A stretch of 64,000 bases of DNA from assembly GCF_000429445.1 (NCBI RefSeq), contig NZ_AUBW01000006.1, positions 186,001-250,000 on the forward strand. Direction: 5' to 3'. Position numbers and translations under genes: made by a program. Each line of letters opens with the position of its first letter. Positions within the stretch are counted from its first letter, which is position 1. Under the pieces are notes generated by a model. That model saw only the letters and a list, made by a program, of their open reading frames with translations, made no database searches and was not told the origin of the DNA. This document shows, in pieces, positions 1 through 7,201 of the stretch. The stretch is from Algoriphagus terrigena DSM 22685 (lineage in GTDB: Bacteria > Bacteroidota > Bacteroidia > Cytophagales > Cyclobacteriaceae).

Positions 1-654
1 TGCTGCAATAAGTGCCTCAGGAAGTACCGAAAGCTTCCAAAAATTGTCGCTCGCTTTTTCCTGAATTTCTTTTCCAAAAGCATCCGTCACCGTCTGGGGG
101 AACGCCATCGCCAAGATAGCCGTGCTCGAGATCGCGGCATGCTTGGTGAGGATCACCGAATCTCCCGGCTGGGCTTGATTGCTGCTGAGCAGCTGATCTT
201 TGGGAGCTTTCAAAAACATCGTCCCGCCACCTGCAATGGTCGACTCCTGACCGGGAACCTGGCCGGTATGGCCGCCGGTGATTGCGATACCTAGTTCCTG
301 ACAAATCTCATGGATGAACCTCCAGTATTCGGCAAACTGCTCCCGGGAGACACTTGGCGGCAGGTTGAGTACGAACTGCGCAAACTGCGGCGCAAAACCT
401 GTGGTACTCATGTCGTTGGCCAACAAATGAACCGACAGCCACGCTGAGACTTTCATCCCCAAGGAAGGAATCAGCGAAAGTGGGTCGCTGGAAACCGCCA
501 GCGCCTGCCCGTCTCCGAGATCAATAGTCGCAGTGTCTACCCCAAAAGCAGGTCCGCAAATGACCTCGAGTCGCTCAGCTCCGCACAGGTTCATCAGTTC
601 GTCCTTGAAAACCTTGGAGCTCACCTTACCTGAAAAATCCTCAAAAGCAGCCAT
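1..654 (-). CDS. AIR synthase-related protein (HypE/ThiL/PurM superfamily), partial
   Basis: The frame is open from an ATG at 654-652 to the window edge (218 codons), so the C-terminus is missing. The ATG overlaps the stop of the upstream methyltransferase gene (ATGA), which indicates translational coupling. The translation has the layout of the ATP-binding AIRS domain: GVDTATIDLGDG followed by an SSDPLS stretch near residues 38-58, then HLLANDMSTTGFAPQF, then a GGHTGQVPGQE glycine-rich segment near 125-137, then an AGGGTMF strand. This arrangement is shared by PurM, ThiL, SelD and HypE; the GGHT segment looks closest to HypE-like AIR synthase-related proteins. Members phosphorylate or activate small molecules or carboxamides with ATP. 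The operon lies behind a TPP riboswitch, so a link to thiamine or its precursors is inferred. The substrate is unknown, and ThiL itself is a weaker alternative. Confidence 0.82.
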   Translation of the reverse strand, partial: MAAFEDFSGKVSSKVFKDELMNLCGAERLEVICGPAFGVDTATIDLGDGQALAVSSDPLSLIPSLGMKVSAWLSVHLLANDMSTTGFAPQFAQFVLNLPPSVSREQFAEYWRFIHEICQELGIAITGGHTGQVPGQESTIAGGGTMFLKAPKDQLLSSNQAQPGDSVILTKHAAISSTAILAMAFPQTVTDAFGKEIQEKASDNFWKLSVLPEALIAA

Positions 655-1379
655 CAGACGTCGAGGAGTTTGACATGCATCCCGAAGAAATCGCCATAGG
701 GAACATTCCACTGCTGGGTTGGAAACCACTTCGGAAGGCCCGTCGCCTTCCATTCGATGGAATAATTCCGATCCGGCAAAGCCTCAGCAATCAGTGCTTT
801 CAGCGAGCTCGGCGTATAGAAATTCGCGGTGGTGTAGTAGTTGTTTTTCCCAAAAGCCTGTTGTACTCGCCTCCGGATGAGCTTGGGAGTGTTGCGGTTC
901 ATCATCCCAAAGATGATCCCATACTTACCTACTCTGACGGCTTCCCGGATCACCTGTACGGGATTTTGGTAGTATTCGAAGGTGGTCACAAAGGCCAAGG
1001 CGTCGAAGGAATGATCCTTAAAAGGCATGTGGTGCGAGTCGGCCAGCACCAAGTCCCCGTCAAAGAGCTGAACCCCCTGCGCCAACATGAAAGGAGAAAT
1101 ATCACCCCCCGTCGCTTCGAGTCCGATCTCGTGCCACCATCGGGTAAAGCGGGTGGTTCCACAACCGAATTCCAGCAGGGTTTTGACGCGGGAGTCTTGG
1201 GTGATGAGGCCTTCGAGCGTCTTCTTTTGCCAAACCTCCTGGAACTTGTATGGGCCCTCGTAGTATTGCTCGTAGTGATCGGTGTCGTCCCGGTTGAAAA
1301 ACCATTCTTTCCTGCCTTGCCAGGTGCGCAACTCCTCAGGAGCTACTTGGAATTTTTCTTGTTTGATCAGTTCGCTCAT
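654..1379 (-). CDS. Class I SAM-dependent methyltransferase
   Basis: This 241-residue cytosolic protein carries the SAM-binding motif I LLEFGCGTTRF near residues 67-77, an acidic residue at the end of strand 2 (GGDIS), and a post-motif FDALAFVTTFEYY, as in the UbiE/Methyltransf_11 type of Rossmann methyltransferase. The N-terminal 60 residues are rich in Trp, Tyr and charged residues. It is the first gene behind the TPP riboswitch and overlaps the AIR synthase-like gene by its stop codon, so the two are co-expressed. No hallmark identifies the methyl acceptor. The location suggests a role in thiamine-precursor metabolism or salvage (inference). The ATG at 1379 sits two bases after a strong hairpin, which bears on its regulation. 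Confidence 0.85.
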   Translation of the reverse strand: MSELIKQEKFQVAPEELRTWQGRKEWFFNRDDTDHYEQYYEGPYKFQEVWQKKTLEGLITQDSRVKTLLEFGCGTTRFTRWWHEIGLEATGGDISPFMLAQGVQLFDGDLVLADSHHMPFKDHSFDALAFVTTFEYYQNPVQVIREAVRVGKYGIIFGMMNRNTPKLIRRRVQQAFGKNNYYTTANFYTPSSLKALIAEALPDRNYSIEWKATGLPKWFPTQQWNVPYGDFFGMHVKLLDV

Positions 1380-1381
1380 TT

Positions 1382-1398
1382 GGTCTAAAGTTTAGACC
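1382..1398 (-). promoter_or_regulatory. Hairpin directly upstream of the methyltransferase start
   Basis: A perfect 8-bp inverted repeat (GGTCTAAA and TTTAGACC with a one-base spacer; about a 3-5 base loop if the inner pairs open) ends two bases before the ATG. It lies in the leader between the TPP aptamer and the first gene. No U-run follows, so it does not look like an intrinsic terminator. It could block ribosome access and serve as the expression platform. Confidence 0.5.
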
Positions 1399-1420
1399 TG
1401 AATGCATCCCAGAAAGGTAT

Positions 1421-1436
1421 AAAGGCGAGTGCCTTT
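1421..1436 (-). promoter_or_regulatory. Hairpin immediately after the TPP aptamer
   Basis: The sequence AAAGGC-ACTC-GCCTTT (minus strand) forms a 6-bp stem with a four-base loop, starting two bases after the end of the aptamer P1 helix. It has no T-run behind it. It is probably part of the riboswitch leader structure. Confidence 0.45.
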
Positions 1437-1437
1437 G

Positions 1438-1512
1438 ACAATTCCTACGCTGGCATTATCCAGATCAGGTGTTCGGGTATGATCTCAGCCTTACAGTCAG
1501 GCACCCCGTTGT
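1438..1512 (-). ncRNA. TPP riboswitch (THI element) aptamer
   Basis: On the minus strand the conserved THI-box blocks appear in order: CGGGGTGCC, GGCTGAGA, ATACCC, then ACCTGATCTGGATAATGCC and AGCGTAGGAA. P1 can be closed by ACAA (1512-1509) with TTGT (1441-1438). These are the universally conserved pyrimidine- and pyrophosphate-sensing parts of the TPP aptamer. It sits about 60 bases upstream of the methyltransferase gene and directly after a well-formed promoter. TPP binding normally lowers expression of the downstream operon. Confidence 0.96.
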
Positions 1513-1524
1513 TTTATTTAAATC

Positions 1525-1554
1525 CAAATATAGGCTTCAATTTGGATTCGTCAA
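1525..1554 (-). promoter_or_regulatory. Bacteroidota-type promoter for the TPP-riboswitch operon
   Basis: On the minus strand TTG (1554-1552) is followed after exactly 19 bases by TATATTTG (1532-1525), a full match to the TAnnTTTG -7 element of Bacteroidota. The expected start of transcription, near 1517, lies just before the aptamer. Confidence 0.75.
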
Positions 1555-1702
1555 CAGTAAACAGACGACCGCCCACTGATTCGGAACACTTTTATGAAAA
1601 TGCCGGGCGAGATTCTGTACCTCAAAAAAACGACTGGAGAAAGCAGGTAGAAAGATTTCGTCTAAAGGCATATTTTAGCAGTCACTAATCCGCAGCCAGC
1701 CC

Positions 1703-2800
1703 ATGAAATTCCTCGCAACTTCTATCTGCCTCTTTCTTTTTATCTGGGGAAAAAGCCCAGCTCAAGACTTTCAGCAAACGCTAACCTCGGAACTCAGCTA
1801 CAAGATGCCCGGGATACTGTTTACTATAGAATCCGGTGACGAAAAGCTCTCTTGGACCGGCGCTTCCGGCTTCGATGACCTTGCAGCTGGGGACTCATTG
1901 GAGCCCGATCAGACTTTCCGAATTGCCAGCGTTACCAAGACCTACGTGGCAGCCAGTATCCTCCGACTGATGGAGAAGGGAATCCTAAACCTGGACGACC
2001 CAATTTCCAAGCACATCTCTTCTGAGCATGCTGAGATTCTTTCAAAGGATTATGACCTAGAGCAAATCACCATCAGGCAGATCTTGAGACATTCCGCGGG
2101 CTTTTTTGACCACACCCATGCTCCGGAATTCTTTGAAATCGTCCTCCAAACCCCGACGCATGAGTGGACCCGAACCGAGCAGTTCCGCATGTGTGTGGAA
2201 AAAGGTGAGCCAATCGGCACTCCGGGGAAGCAGTTCAGCTATTCGGACACCGGATATGTGATCCTGGGAGAGCTGATCGAACGCTACACCGGCAAAACGC
2301 TAGACGGCGGGATCAAGGAAATGCTTGGACTCCAGCAACTGGGACTCGAGCGAACCGACTTCGAGCGGGTCGATCCGCAGACGGATCAGCTGCGAATCCA
2401 CCAGTATTTCCAGGGCAGAGACACCTACAGCTTCAGTCCGACCATGGATTATTATGGGGGCGGAGGTATCCTTTCTTCAACCCAGGAATTGGTGGATTTC
2501 TTTCAAGCTCTTTTTGGAGGGAAAGTCTTTGACCATCCCGAAACCCTGCAGCTGATGCTGGAACCCGTGACTTATGAAACCAAAGCCCAGATGGACTATC
2601 AGATGGGAATGTATAAGGTGAAAGTCAATGGGCTAGACGCATATTGCCACTCCGGATTTTGGGGCACTCAAGTGCTCTATATCCCTTCACTGGATCTCTA
2701 TCTGGCCACCAACTATTCAGGAGGCTGGAGAGGGAGCCCGGTTGCGCCGGTTTTCGGGAAGGTGCTGTTGGAACTGGGAAACTCCAAAACTGAAAATTGA
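1703..2800 (+). CDS. Secreted serine hydrolase, beta-lactamase/DD-peptidase fold
   Basis: This 365-residue protein has a signal peptide (cleavage near SPAQ, residue 21) and is probably periplasmic or secreted. The class C beta-lactamase family triad can be seen: S76-V-T-K79 (nucleophile and general base), Y180-S-D182, and H316-S-G318 in place of the KTG motif. The HxG variant is common in esterases and D-amino-peptidase-like members of this family, so a beta-lactamase role is not implied. The substrate cannot be told from sequence. The gene stands alone on the plus strand and converges with the cyclase gene downstream, 36 bp away. The ATG is supported by the signal peptide directly behind it. 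Confidence 0.88.
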   Translation: MKFLATSICLFLFIWGKSPAQDFQQTLTSELSYKMPGILFTIESGDEKLSWTGASGFDDLAAGDSLEPDQTFRIASVTKTYVAASILRLMEKGILNLDDPISKHISSEHAEILSKDYDLEQITIRQILRHSAGFFDHTHAPEFFEIVLQTPTHEWTRTEQFRMCVEKGEPIGTPGKQFSYSDTGYVILGELIERYTGKTLDGGIKEMLGLQQLGLERTDFERVDPQTDQLRIHQYFQGRDTYSFSPTMDYYGGGGILSSTQELVDFFQALFGGKVFDHPETLQLMLEPVTYETKAQMDYQMGMYKVKVNGLDAYCHSGFWGTQVLYIPSLDLYLATNYSGGWRGSPVAPVFGKVLLELGNSKTEN

Positions 2801-2836
2801 GAGGTATTTCGCCGGTATTACCACTCTACATCAAAC

Positions 2837-3664
2837 TCACTTCTTCACTCCAGCAATCACCCGCAGTGGTCCACCGCTGCCGCCTTTGATCTTCATCGGA
2901 AGTGCCACGATGTAGAAGCCCGACTCCGGCAGCTGGTCGAGATTCGCAATGTTTTCGAAACCCGGGATATTATGTCCCATCAAAACTTGGTGCGACTCAA
3001 ACTCCTTAGACTGTCCATAATCCAAGCTGGGCGTGTCCAAACCTACCGCTTTGACCTTTATCTTCTCTGCCAAAAACAGGGCGGCCTCGGGGTGAATTCC
3101 CGGAAAATGAAGTTCAGGAATGGCTTCCAGTCCCATCTTAGCGGTACCGAAATACTTCTCCCGATCCGGGTAGAAGCTTCCATACCCCGTTCGGAACAGC
3201 ACCATGCTTTGCTCGGGAATGTGTCCGTTTTTTTCCTCCCAAGCCAAGAGCGCCGCGACGTCGATACGATAATCCGGATCTGCCAAGGCTTCCTTGCTCA
3301 CATCGATCAGCACAGCAATGCCAGTAAGCTGAGAAAGGCTGAGTTCGTCTAGCTTTTGCCCCTTTGCAGAAAAATGAATCGGCGCATCCAGGTGCGTTCC
3401 GCCATGCTCTGGTGTGGACAGGCTATAGGACGAGTAAAAGTATCCGGCCTCTGTCATTCCCTCCGCCTCAGTCACGAGCTCAAAGCCTTTTAGATTGTTT
3501 GGCCAGTAAAGTGTAGTGGAATCGAAAGAATAGCTCAGGTCGATCCATTCGAGTTCGGCGAGAGTTGCAAGAGGATCGGTGGGCGCTGTTTGAGCCGGCG
3601 GCTGGCAGGAGACTCCTACAACCGTCAAGATCAAAAAGGAAAGGCAAGCAGAAACGTATCGCAT
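2837..3664 (-). CDS. Cyclase family protein (kynurenine formamidase-like hydrolase), lipoprotein
   Basis: This is a 275-residue member of the cyclase/KynB-like metal-dependent hydrolase family. The diagnostic HGGTHLDAPIH stretch at residues 87-97 supplies the metal-binding His and Asp residues (HxGTHxDxPxH pattern). The N-terminus is a lipoprotein signal ending at VGVSC, with Cys20, so the enzyme is likely lipid-anchored outside the cytoplasm, unlike true KynB. A second conserved region, VGLDTPSLDYG, lies near residues 206-216. Family members hydrolyse N-formylkynurenine, isatin or related amides and lactones; the substrate here is unknown. No operon partner is evident: the gene upstream on the same strand starts about 110 bp away. 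Confidence 0.88.
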   Translation of the reverse strand: MRYVSACLSFLILTVVGVSCQPPAQTAPTDPLATLAELEWIDLSYSFDSTTLYWPNNLKGFELVTEAEGMTEAGYFYSSYSLSTPEHGGTHLDAPIHFSAKGQKLDELSLSQLTGIAVLIDVSKEALADPDYRIDVAALLAWEEKNGHIPEQSMVLFRTGYGSFYPDREKYFGTAKMGLEAIPELHFPGIHPEAALFLAEKIKVKAVGLDTPSLDYGQSKEFESHQVLMGHNIPGFENIANLDQLPESGFYIVALPMKIKGGSGGPLRVIAGVKK

Positions 3665-3771
3665 GGCAGGAAGAGATTTCGGAAGAAATAGCGCCGAAAT
3701 TCACCGAATCCCAGAGCGCATTATCCCTGAAAATATAAAACTTACCTCACAAAACGGCCAGAGGCTTCTTT

Positions 3772-4620
3772 CTATCTGTGCTTTTCAAGCATCCCCTTGA
3801 TCAGCTTAAATCCGTTCTCCGCCATATCCCAAGGCTCGGAGAAGTTTCTCCATACGCCGATGGAGTTGGCAAAGGCAGGATCGTTGCGGGTAAAGCCCTC
3901 GATGGTCAGCCAGCCCTGGTAGTTTACTTTCTTCAAGGCTGCGAAGGCCTCGTCAAAGTTCACATGACCCGAACCCGGAGTGCCACGGTCGTTTTCCGAG
4001 ATATGAAAGTGTCCCAACCGGGGAGCAATGAATTCAATGGCTGCACCGGTCTTTTTCTCCTCCATATTCGCGTGATGGGTATCAAACATCGCCTGGACGT
4101 TGGGATGGTTGACCTTGGTCAGGAGGTAGTCCATCTGTTCCATGGTATTAGCCAGATAGCATTCAAAGCGGTTGAGCGCTTCAGGTGTCAGGAGAATTCC
4201 CAGCTTCTCGGCGTAGTCGCCCATCTCGTGCAGAACTTCCGCCGACCAGTTGTACTCCTCCTCCAGCGGCTCGCGTGCTGCAAACGTCGCAAAAGCCGAA
4301 TGGAATGGCCCGCAAAGCACTTGAGAACCCAGGTCCGCCGAGCGGTCCAAGACCCAGCGAAGCCGTTCTTTGGACTTTTCTCGAATGTGTTTGTCTGGCG
4401 AAATCGGGTTTTCCTCCGGACTGAGGACAGTCACCGTGGTGACTTCGAGTCCGATATCTGCACAGTGCTTGCCCACTGCCTTGAAGGCTCTCTCTTCCCA
4501 AGGCCCGACAAAAAATTCCGCTCCGTCGTAACCTATCGCCTTCAGTCGATCCAAGATCGGAAACAAGTCTTCCGATACTACCGCTGACCAGGCCAGCACG
4601 TTAAATCCTATTTTGTTCAT
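3772..4620 (-). CDS. Sugar phosphate isomerase/epimerase (AP endonuclease 2 / xylose isomerase-like TIM barrel)
   Basis: This 282-residue protein matches the TIM-barrel epimerase fold: GYDGAEFFVGPW near residue 34, LTPEALNRF with a metal-binding Glu, a MFDTHHANMEE segment, LGHFHISENDRGTPGSGHVNF, and GWLTIEGF with the second catalytic Glu. These correspond to the metal-binding strands of D-psicose/tagatose 3-epimerase-like and hydroxypyruvate isomerase-like proteins. There is no signal peptide, so it is cytosolic. Members also act as 3-keto-glycoside lyases or isomerases in sugar catabolic clusters. It lies near ThuA and Gfo/Idh/MocA genes on a shared theme, but about 360 bp of repeat-bearing DNA separates it from its upstream neighbour. 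Confidence 0.85.
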   Translation of the reverse strand: MNKIGFNVLAWSAVVSEDLFPILDRLKAIGYDGAEFFVGPWEERAFKAVGKHCADIGLEVTTVTVLSPEENPISPDKHIREKSKERLRWVLDRSADLGSQVLCGPFHSAFATFAAREPLEEEYNWSAEVLHEMGDYAEKLGILLTPEALNRFECYLANTMEQMDYLLTKVNHPNVQAMFDTHHANMEEKKTGAAIEFIAPRLGHFHISENDRGTPGSGHVNFDEAFAALKKVNYQGWLTIEGFTRNDPAFANSIGVWRNFSEPWDMAENGFKLIKGMLEKHR

Positions 4621-4724
4621 GAATTCTTTGTTTCAAATTTTAACGGAATCTTGATTCTTCAATATTCAAAATTCGCCGTTCGGTGTTCGGTGTTCGGTGT
4701 TTAATGATTTACTCTCCAAAATCT

Positions 4725-4748
4725 GCCGTTAGTGGAGACACTAACGGC
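4725..4748. repeat. Hairpin repeat copy 1
   Basis: A perfect 10-bp stem, GCCGTTAGTG with CACTAACGGC, encloses a GAGA loop and is followed by GGCGG. It matches copy 2 at 4873-4894 in layout, with a compensated base-pair change. Confidence 0.8.
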
Positions 4749-4872
4749 GGCGGACATAAACGCCGGCTAAGGTTTCCACATCTTCGTTATTCTAGATTCG
4801 ACGTTCGGTGTTCGATGTTTCTTAGAAATGAATATAGAATGCTGAACTCCGAATATCGAAGTTTCGTTCATG

Positions 4873-4894
4873 CCGTTTGTGAAGACACAAACGG
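4873..4894. repeat. Hairpin repeat copy 2
   Basis: A perfect 9-bp stem, CCGTTTGTG with CACAAACGG, encloses an AAGA loop and is followed by GCGGCG. Compared with copy 1 an A-T pair is replaced by T-A on both arms, so pairing is kept. Confidence 0.8.
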
Positions 4895-4979
4895 GCGGCG
4901 AAAGATCATTAATAATGAATATGGAACTCTGAATTTCGAATGTCGAAGTTCTTGATACTTGATTCTAGCGACTTGCTAC

Positions 4980-5996
4980 TTACTTAAAATCAGCCACTTT
5001 CATCCCCTTGCGGAAGGTATCAAAGCCAAACATCGTCGGATTATATTCCCCCACGATCTCGACGTTGAAGTCCGGAGTGATCCTCTCTCCCATTCCCAAA
5101 AGCCAAAAAGAAGCATTGACGATCATTCTTCTCAGATCCTCGTTTTGGAAACCCAAGGAAGAGCCCATGGTAGATGTGAAGGCCATTCCTGCTTTGCCAT
5201 CTTCGATCTGATATGGCTTGGTCCATGCGACTGGCATCACGGACTTTTCCCACATCAATGGTGCTTTATCATCCATGCCGGCAGTAGATTGTCCATAGAG
5301 CAACACCTCGGCTTCGGCAGGCAAGCTTTGGATTCCATAGACGTCCTCTGGCACCCAGATGTCATTAAGACCCCGAAGTACGGGATGGTCGTTCATCTGC
5401 TGAACTCCGTCTACTAGTGCTCGTGAACCTTCTTTGCCGTGATTTCCGTGGTGGTTTACCCAGGTTTCACCAAAGATCCGCATGCCAAACCCCTTCTCCC
5501 AACCTGCTTCGTTGCCATTCCAAGTCCACTTGGCGTAGGGAGAAAGTTTGTTTTTCTGATAGGCAAAAGCGTGGGTAGATGTCCGTAAACCGATGATTGG
5601 CTTCCCTGCTTTCAGGAAATTCTCAATGTATTTCGTCTGGGCATCTGGCAACTCCCGGAAGCGCGTCAGCATGATCATTAGATCTGCCGACTCCAAGTGC
5701 TCTAGGCCGGGGATGTTATTCTGATAGCTGGGCAAGATATCGCCGGTTTCCGGATGAATTGGGAAAAGCACCGTGGTCTTAAACCCAAATCGAGTCGAGA
5801 GGATCTTTGCCAGCATGGGCATGGATTCCTCGGAGCGGTACTCATCGTCTCCGGCCACCAGGACAATGTGTTTTCCTTTGCCCAGCCCTTCCTTCCCTTC
5901 ATATTGGAGGAAAGTTGTTCCATTTTGGGCGCATGCCAAGAGGCAGCAGCAGGTCATTAAAAAACTAAAAAGGAGGCTTTTGGGTAGGTAGGACAT
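4980..5996 (-). CDS. ThuA-like domain protein, lipoprotein
   Basis: This 338-residue protein starts with a lipoprotein signal (LLAC, Cys22) and continues with a ThuA-like, glutamine-amidotransferase-like fold: KHIVLVAGDDEYRSEESMP near residues 42-60, then LESADLMIMLTRFRELP, GKPIIGLRTSTHAF, and the NHHGNHGKE and HPVLRGL segments. ThuA domains lie next to sugar dehydrogenases and DUF1080 proteins in Bacteroidota and Planctomycetota carbohydrate clusters, where they have been tied to 3-keto-sugar conversion. The precise reaction here is unknown. It is likely attached to a membrane facing the periplasm. It is preceded by an unrelated DUF808 gene 106 bp upstream on the same strand. Confidence 0.85.
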   Translation of the reverse strand: MSYLPKSLLFSFLMTCCCLLACAQNGTTFLQYEGKEGLGKGKHIVLVAGDDEYRSEESMPMLAKILSTRFGFKTTVLFPIHPETGDILPSYQNNIPGLEHLESADLMIMLTRFRELPDAQTKYIENFLKAGKPIIGLRTSTHAFAYQKNKLSPYAKWTWNGNEAGWEKGFGMRIFGETWVNHHGNHGKEGSRALVDGVQQMNDHPVLRGLNDIWVPEDVYGIQSLPAEAEVLLYGQSTAGMDDKAPLMWEKSVMPVAWTKPYQIEDGKAGMAFTSTMGSSLGFQNEDLRRMIVNASFWLLGMGERITPDFNVEIVGEYNPTMFGFDTFRKGMKVADFK

Positions 5997-6102
5997 AGCT
6001 ATTCGGTTTATTTGAAAAGATTCAGCGAGAGAATGGAAAATAGATTCCCGCCCTCAAAATAGGGCTTTCGGACAAATTTGAAGCAGAAACTTCCAAGTGC
6101 GG

Positions 6103-6972
6103 TCATTTTCTTTTGAAAATCCACTTGATAGCGGAAACCAACAGCAGCACCACCACGCCGACTACCAGACCGATCAGAAATTCCTTAACGATGGCCGGCC
6201 AGGATTCCAGCAAATGATGAAAAAAGTCAATGTTGTGAGCGAAGATCCCTCCGGATACTAGCAACAAGGCGATGGTACCAATAAAGCCGATCACCCGAAT
6301 AAGGTGCGGAAGGGCATTGACCAAGAGAAGGCCGACTTTATCTGAAAAGCTGTCTTTTCGGTCGTTTAGTGCGATGAGCTTGTAGCCAAATTCATCCATC
6401 CGGACGACGATCGCTACGATGCCATACACCCCCACAGTTGCAATCAGCGCAATGATGGTCACCACGGCAATCTGGTTGGTCAAGGACTCGCCCACCACCG
6501 TCCCCAAGGCGATGATGACAATCTCCACCGAAAGGATAAAATCGGTCGTGATGGCTGATTTGATCTTTTGCTTCTCCAGCGCCAACACCTGCTCCTCCGT
6601 GATATCTTCATCCAGCTTCTCCGCAGTGTGCTGGTGATGGGGCGCGAAGTACTCGTAGATCTTCTCCGCCCCTTCATAAGCCAGATACAAGCCGCCAAGA
6701 ACCAATATAATCGTGACCGCCACCGGCAGAAACGCGCTGAGCAGAAACGCTACGGGGAGGATGATTGCCTTATTGAGCAGCGAGCCCTTGGTGATCGCCC
6801 AAAGGACCGGAAGCTCGCGGTCTGAGACGAAGCCGGAAGCTTTCTCAGCATTGACCGCCAGATCATCGCCCAAAATCCCGGCGGTCTTCTTTGCCGCCAC
6901 TTTACTCATCACTGCCACATCGTCCATCAGCGTGGCGATATCATCCAAAAGGGCAAATAATCCTGAAGCCAT
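6103..6972 (-). CDS. DUF808 family inner-membrane protein (YedI-like)
   Basis: This 289-residue protein opens with MASGLFALLDDIATLMDDVA, the characteristic DUF808 N-terminus, followed by KTAGILGDDLAVNAEKASGF and four or more hydrophobic segments (about residues 72-100, 147-190, 220-245 and 262-285). It is an integral inner-membrane protein of unknown function; members are about 290-310 residues, so it is full length. The short cytosolic region around 110-135 contains a His-rich patch (APHHQHTAEK). No operon partner is apparent. The upstream gap (6973-7201) carries dispersed repeat words. Confidence 0.9.
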   Translation of the reverse strand: MASGLFALLDDIATLMDDVAVMSKVAAKKTAGILGDDLAVNAEKASGFVSDRELPVLWAITKGSLLNKAIILPVAFLLSAFLPVAVTIILVLGGLYLAYEGAEKIYEYFAPHHQHTAEKLDEDITEEQVLALEKQKIKSAITTDFILSVEIVIIALGTVVGESLTNQIAVVTIIALIATVGVYGIVAIVVRMDEFGYKLIALNDRKDSFSDKVGLLLVNALPHLIRVIGFIGTIALLLVSGGIFAHNIDFFHHLLESWPAIVKEFLIGLVVGVVVLLLVSAIKWIFKRK

Positions 6973-7201
6973 TCTTTAATTTATAATTTTTGATATTCGA
7001 ATTACGGGAAAGGAGTACAAAGTATCGAGTACAAAGTACCAAGTAAATAAAAAAGTGTTCAGTAATCAGTCTCAGCAGGAAGTTTGTTGCAGCCTAAATT
7101 ATTGAGTTGACACTTTCGCATTACAACATTCAAACCCAATTTTCAAATGAAAAATATCGAACATCAAATGTCGAACTCCGAATGTTGAAGAGGGTTCAAC
7201 C
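6973..7201. repeat. Intergenic gap with dispersed repeat words
   Basis: There is no gene in these 229 bases. The gap contains AGTACAAAGTATCG directly followed by AGTACAAAGTACCAAGTA. Near its other end AAATATCGAACATC, AAATGTCGAAC and CCGAATGTTGAAG are related to words at 4.6-4.98 kb. Confidence 0.6.

Larger units (their letters stand above)
4621..4979. repeat. Repeat-rich intergenic gap with short degenerate words
   Basis: This 359-base gap holds no convincing gene. It consists of variants of TTCGGTGTTCG, TTCGATGTTTC, GAATATCGAAGTT and GAATGTCGAAGTTC around two hairpins (listed separately). Near its right end is a TTGATACTTGATTCTAG stretch whose words recur in other gaps (6.97-7.2 kb, 9.74 kb, 37.8 kb, 40.3 kb). 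A 90-codon open frame runs through it but is just the repeat read in one frame. Confidence 0.75.

Noticed and set aside
675..1388. Plus-strand open frame of 237 codons opposite the methyltransferase gene
   Set aside because: It mirrors the real gene on the other strand; it has no domain features, and the minus-strand gene has clear SAM-binding motifs and an operon.
1479..1688. Plus-strand open frame of 69 codons
   Set aside because: It overlaps the TPP aptamer and its promoter, and the translation shows no recognisable features.
1703..2800. Calling the serine hydrolase a beta-lactamase resistance gene
   Set aside because: The third motif is HSG, not KTG, and the family is dominated by esterases and peptidases, so a resistance role is not supported.
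3778..4587. Plus-strand open frame of 269 codons
   Set aside because: It is antisense to the sugar isomerase gene, which has clear TIM-barrel motifs.
4683..4955. Plus-strand open frame of 90 codons in the gap at 4.6-4.98 kb
   Set aside because: It consists of the dispersed repeat words and the two hairpins read in one frame.
6050..6075. Possible terminator: GCCCT/AGGGC inverted repeat
   Set aside because: The stem is short, and no T-run follows on the strand being transcribed.
7021..7050. Possible CRISPR-like direct repeats (AGTACAAAGTA copies)
   Set aside because: Only two adjacent copies, no regular spacers and no cas genes; they belong to the dispersed repeat words.
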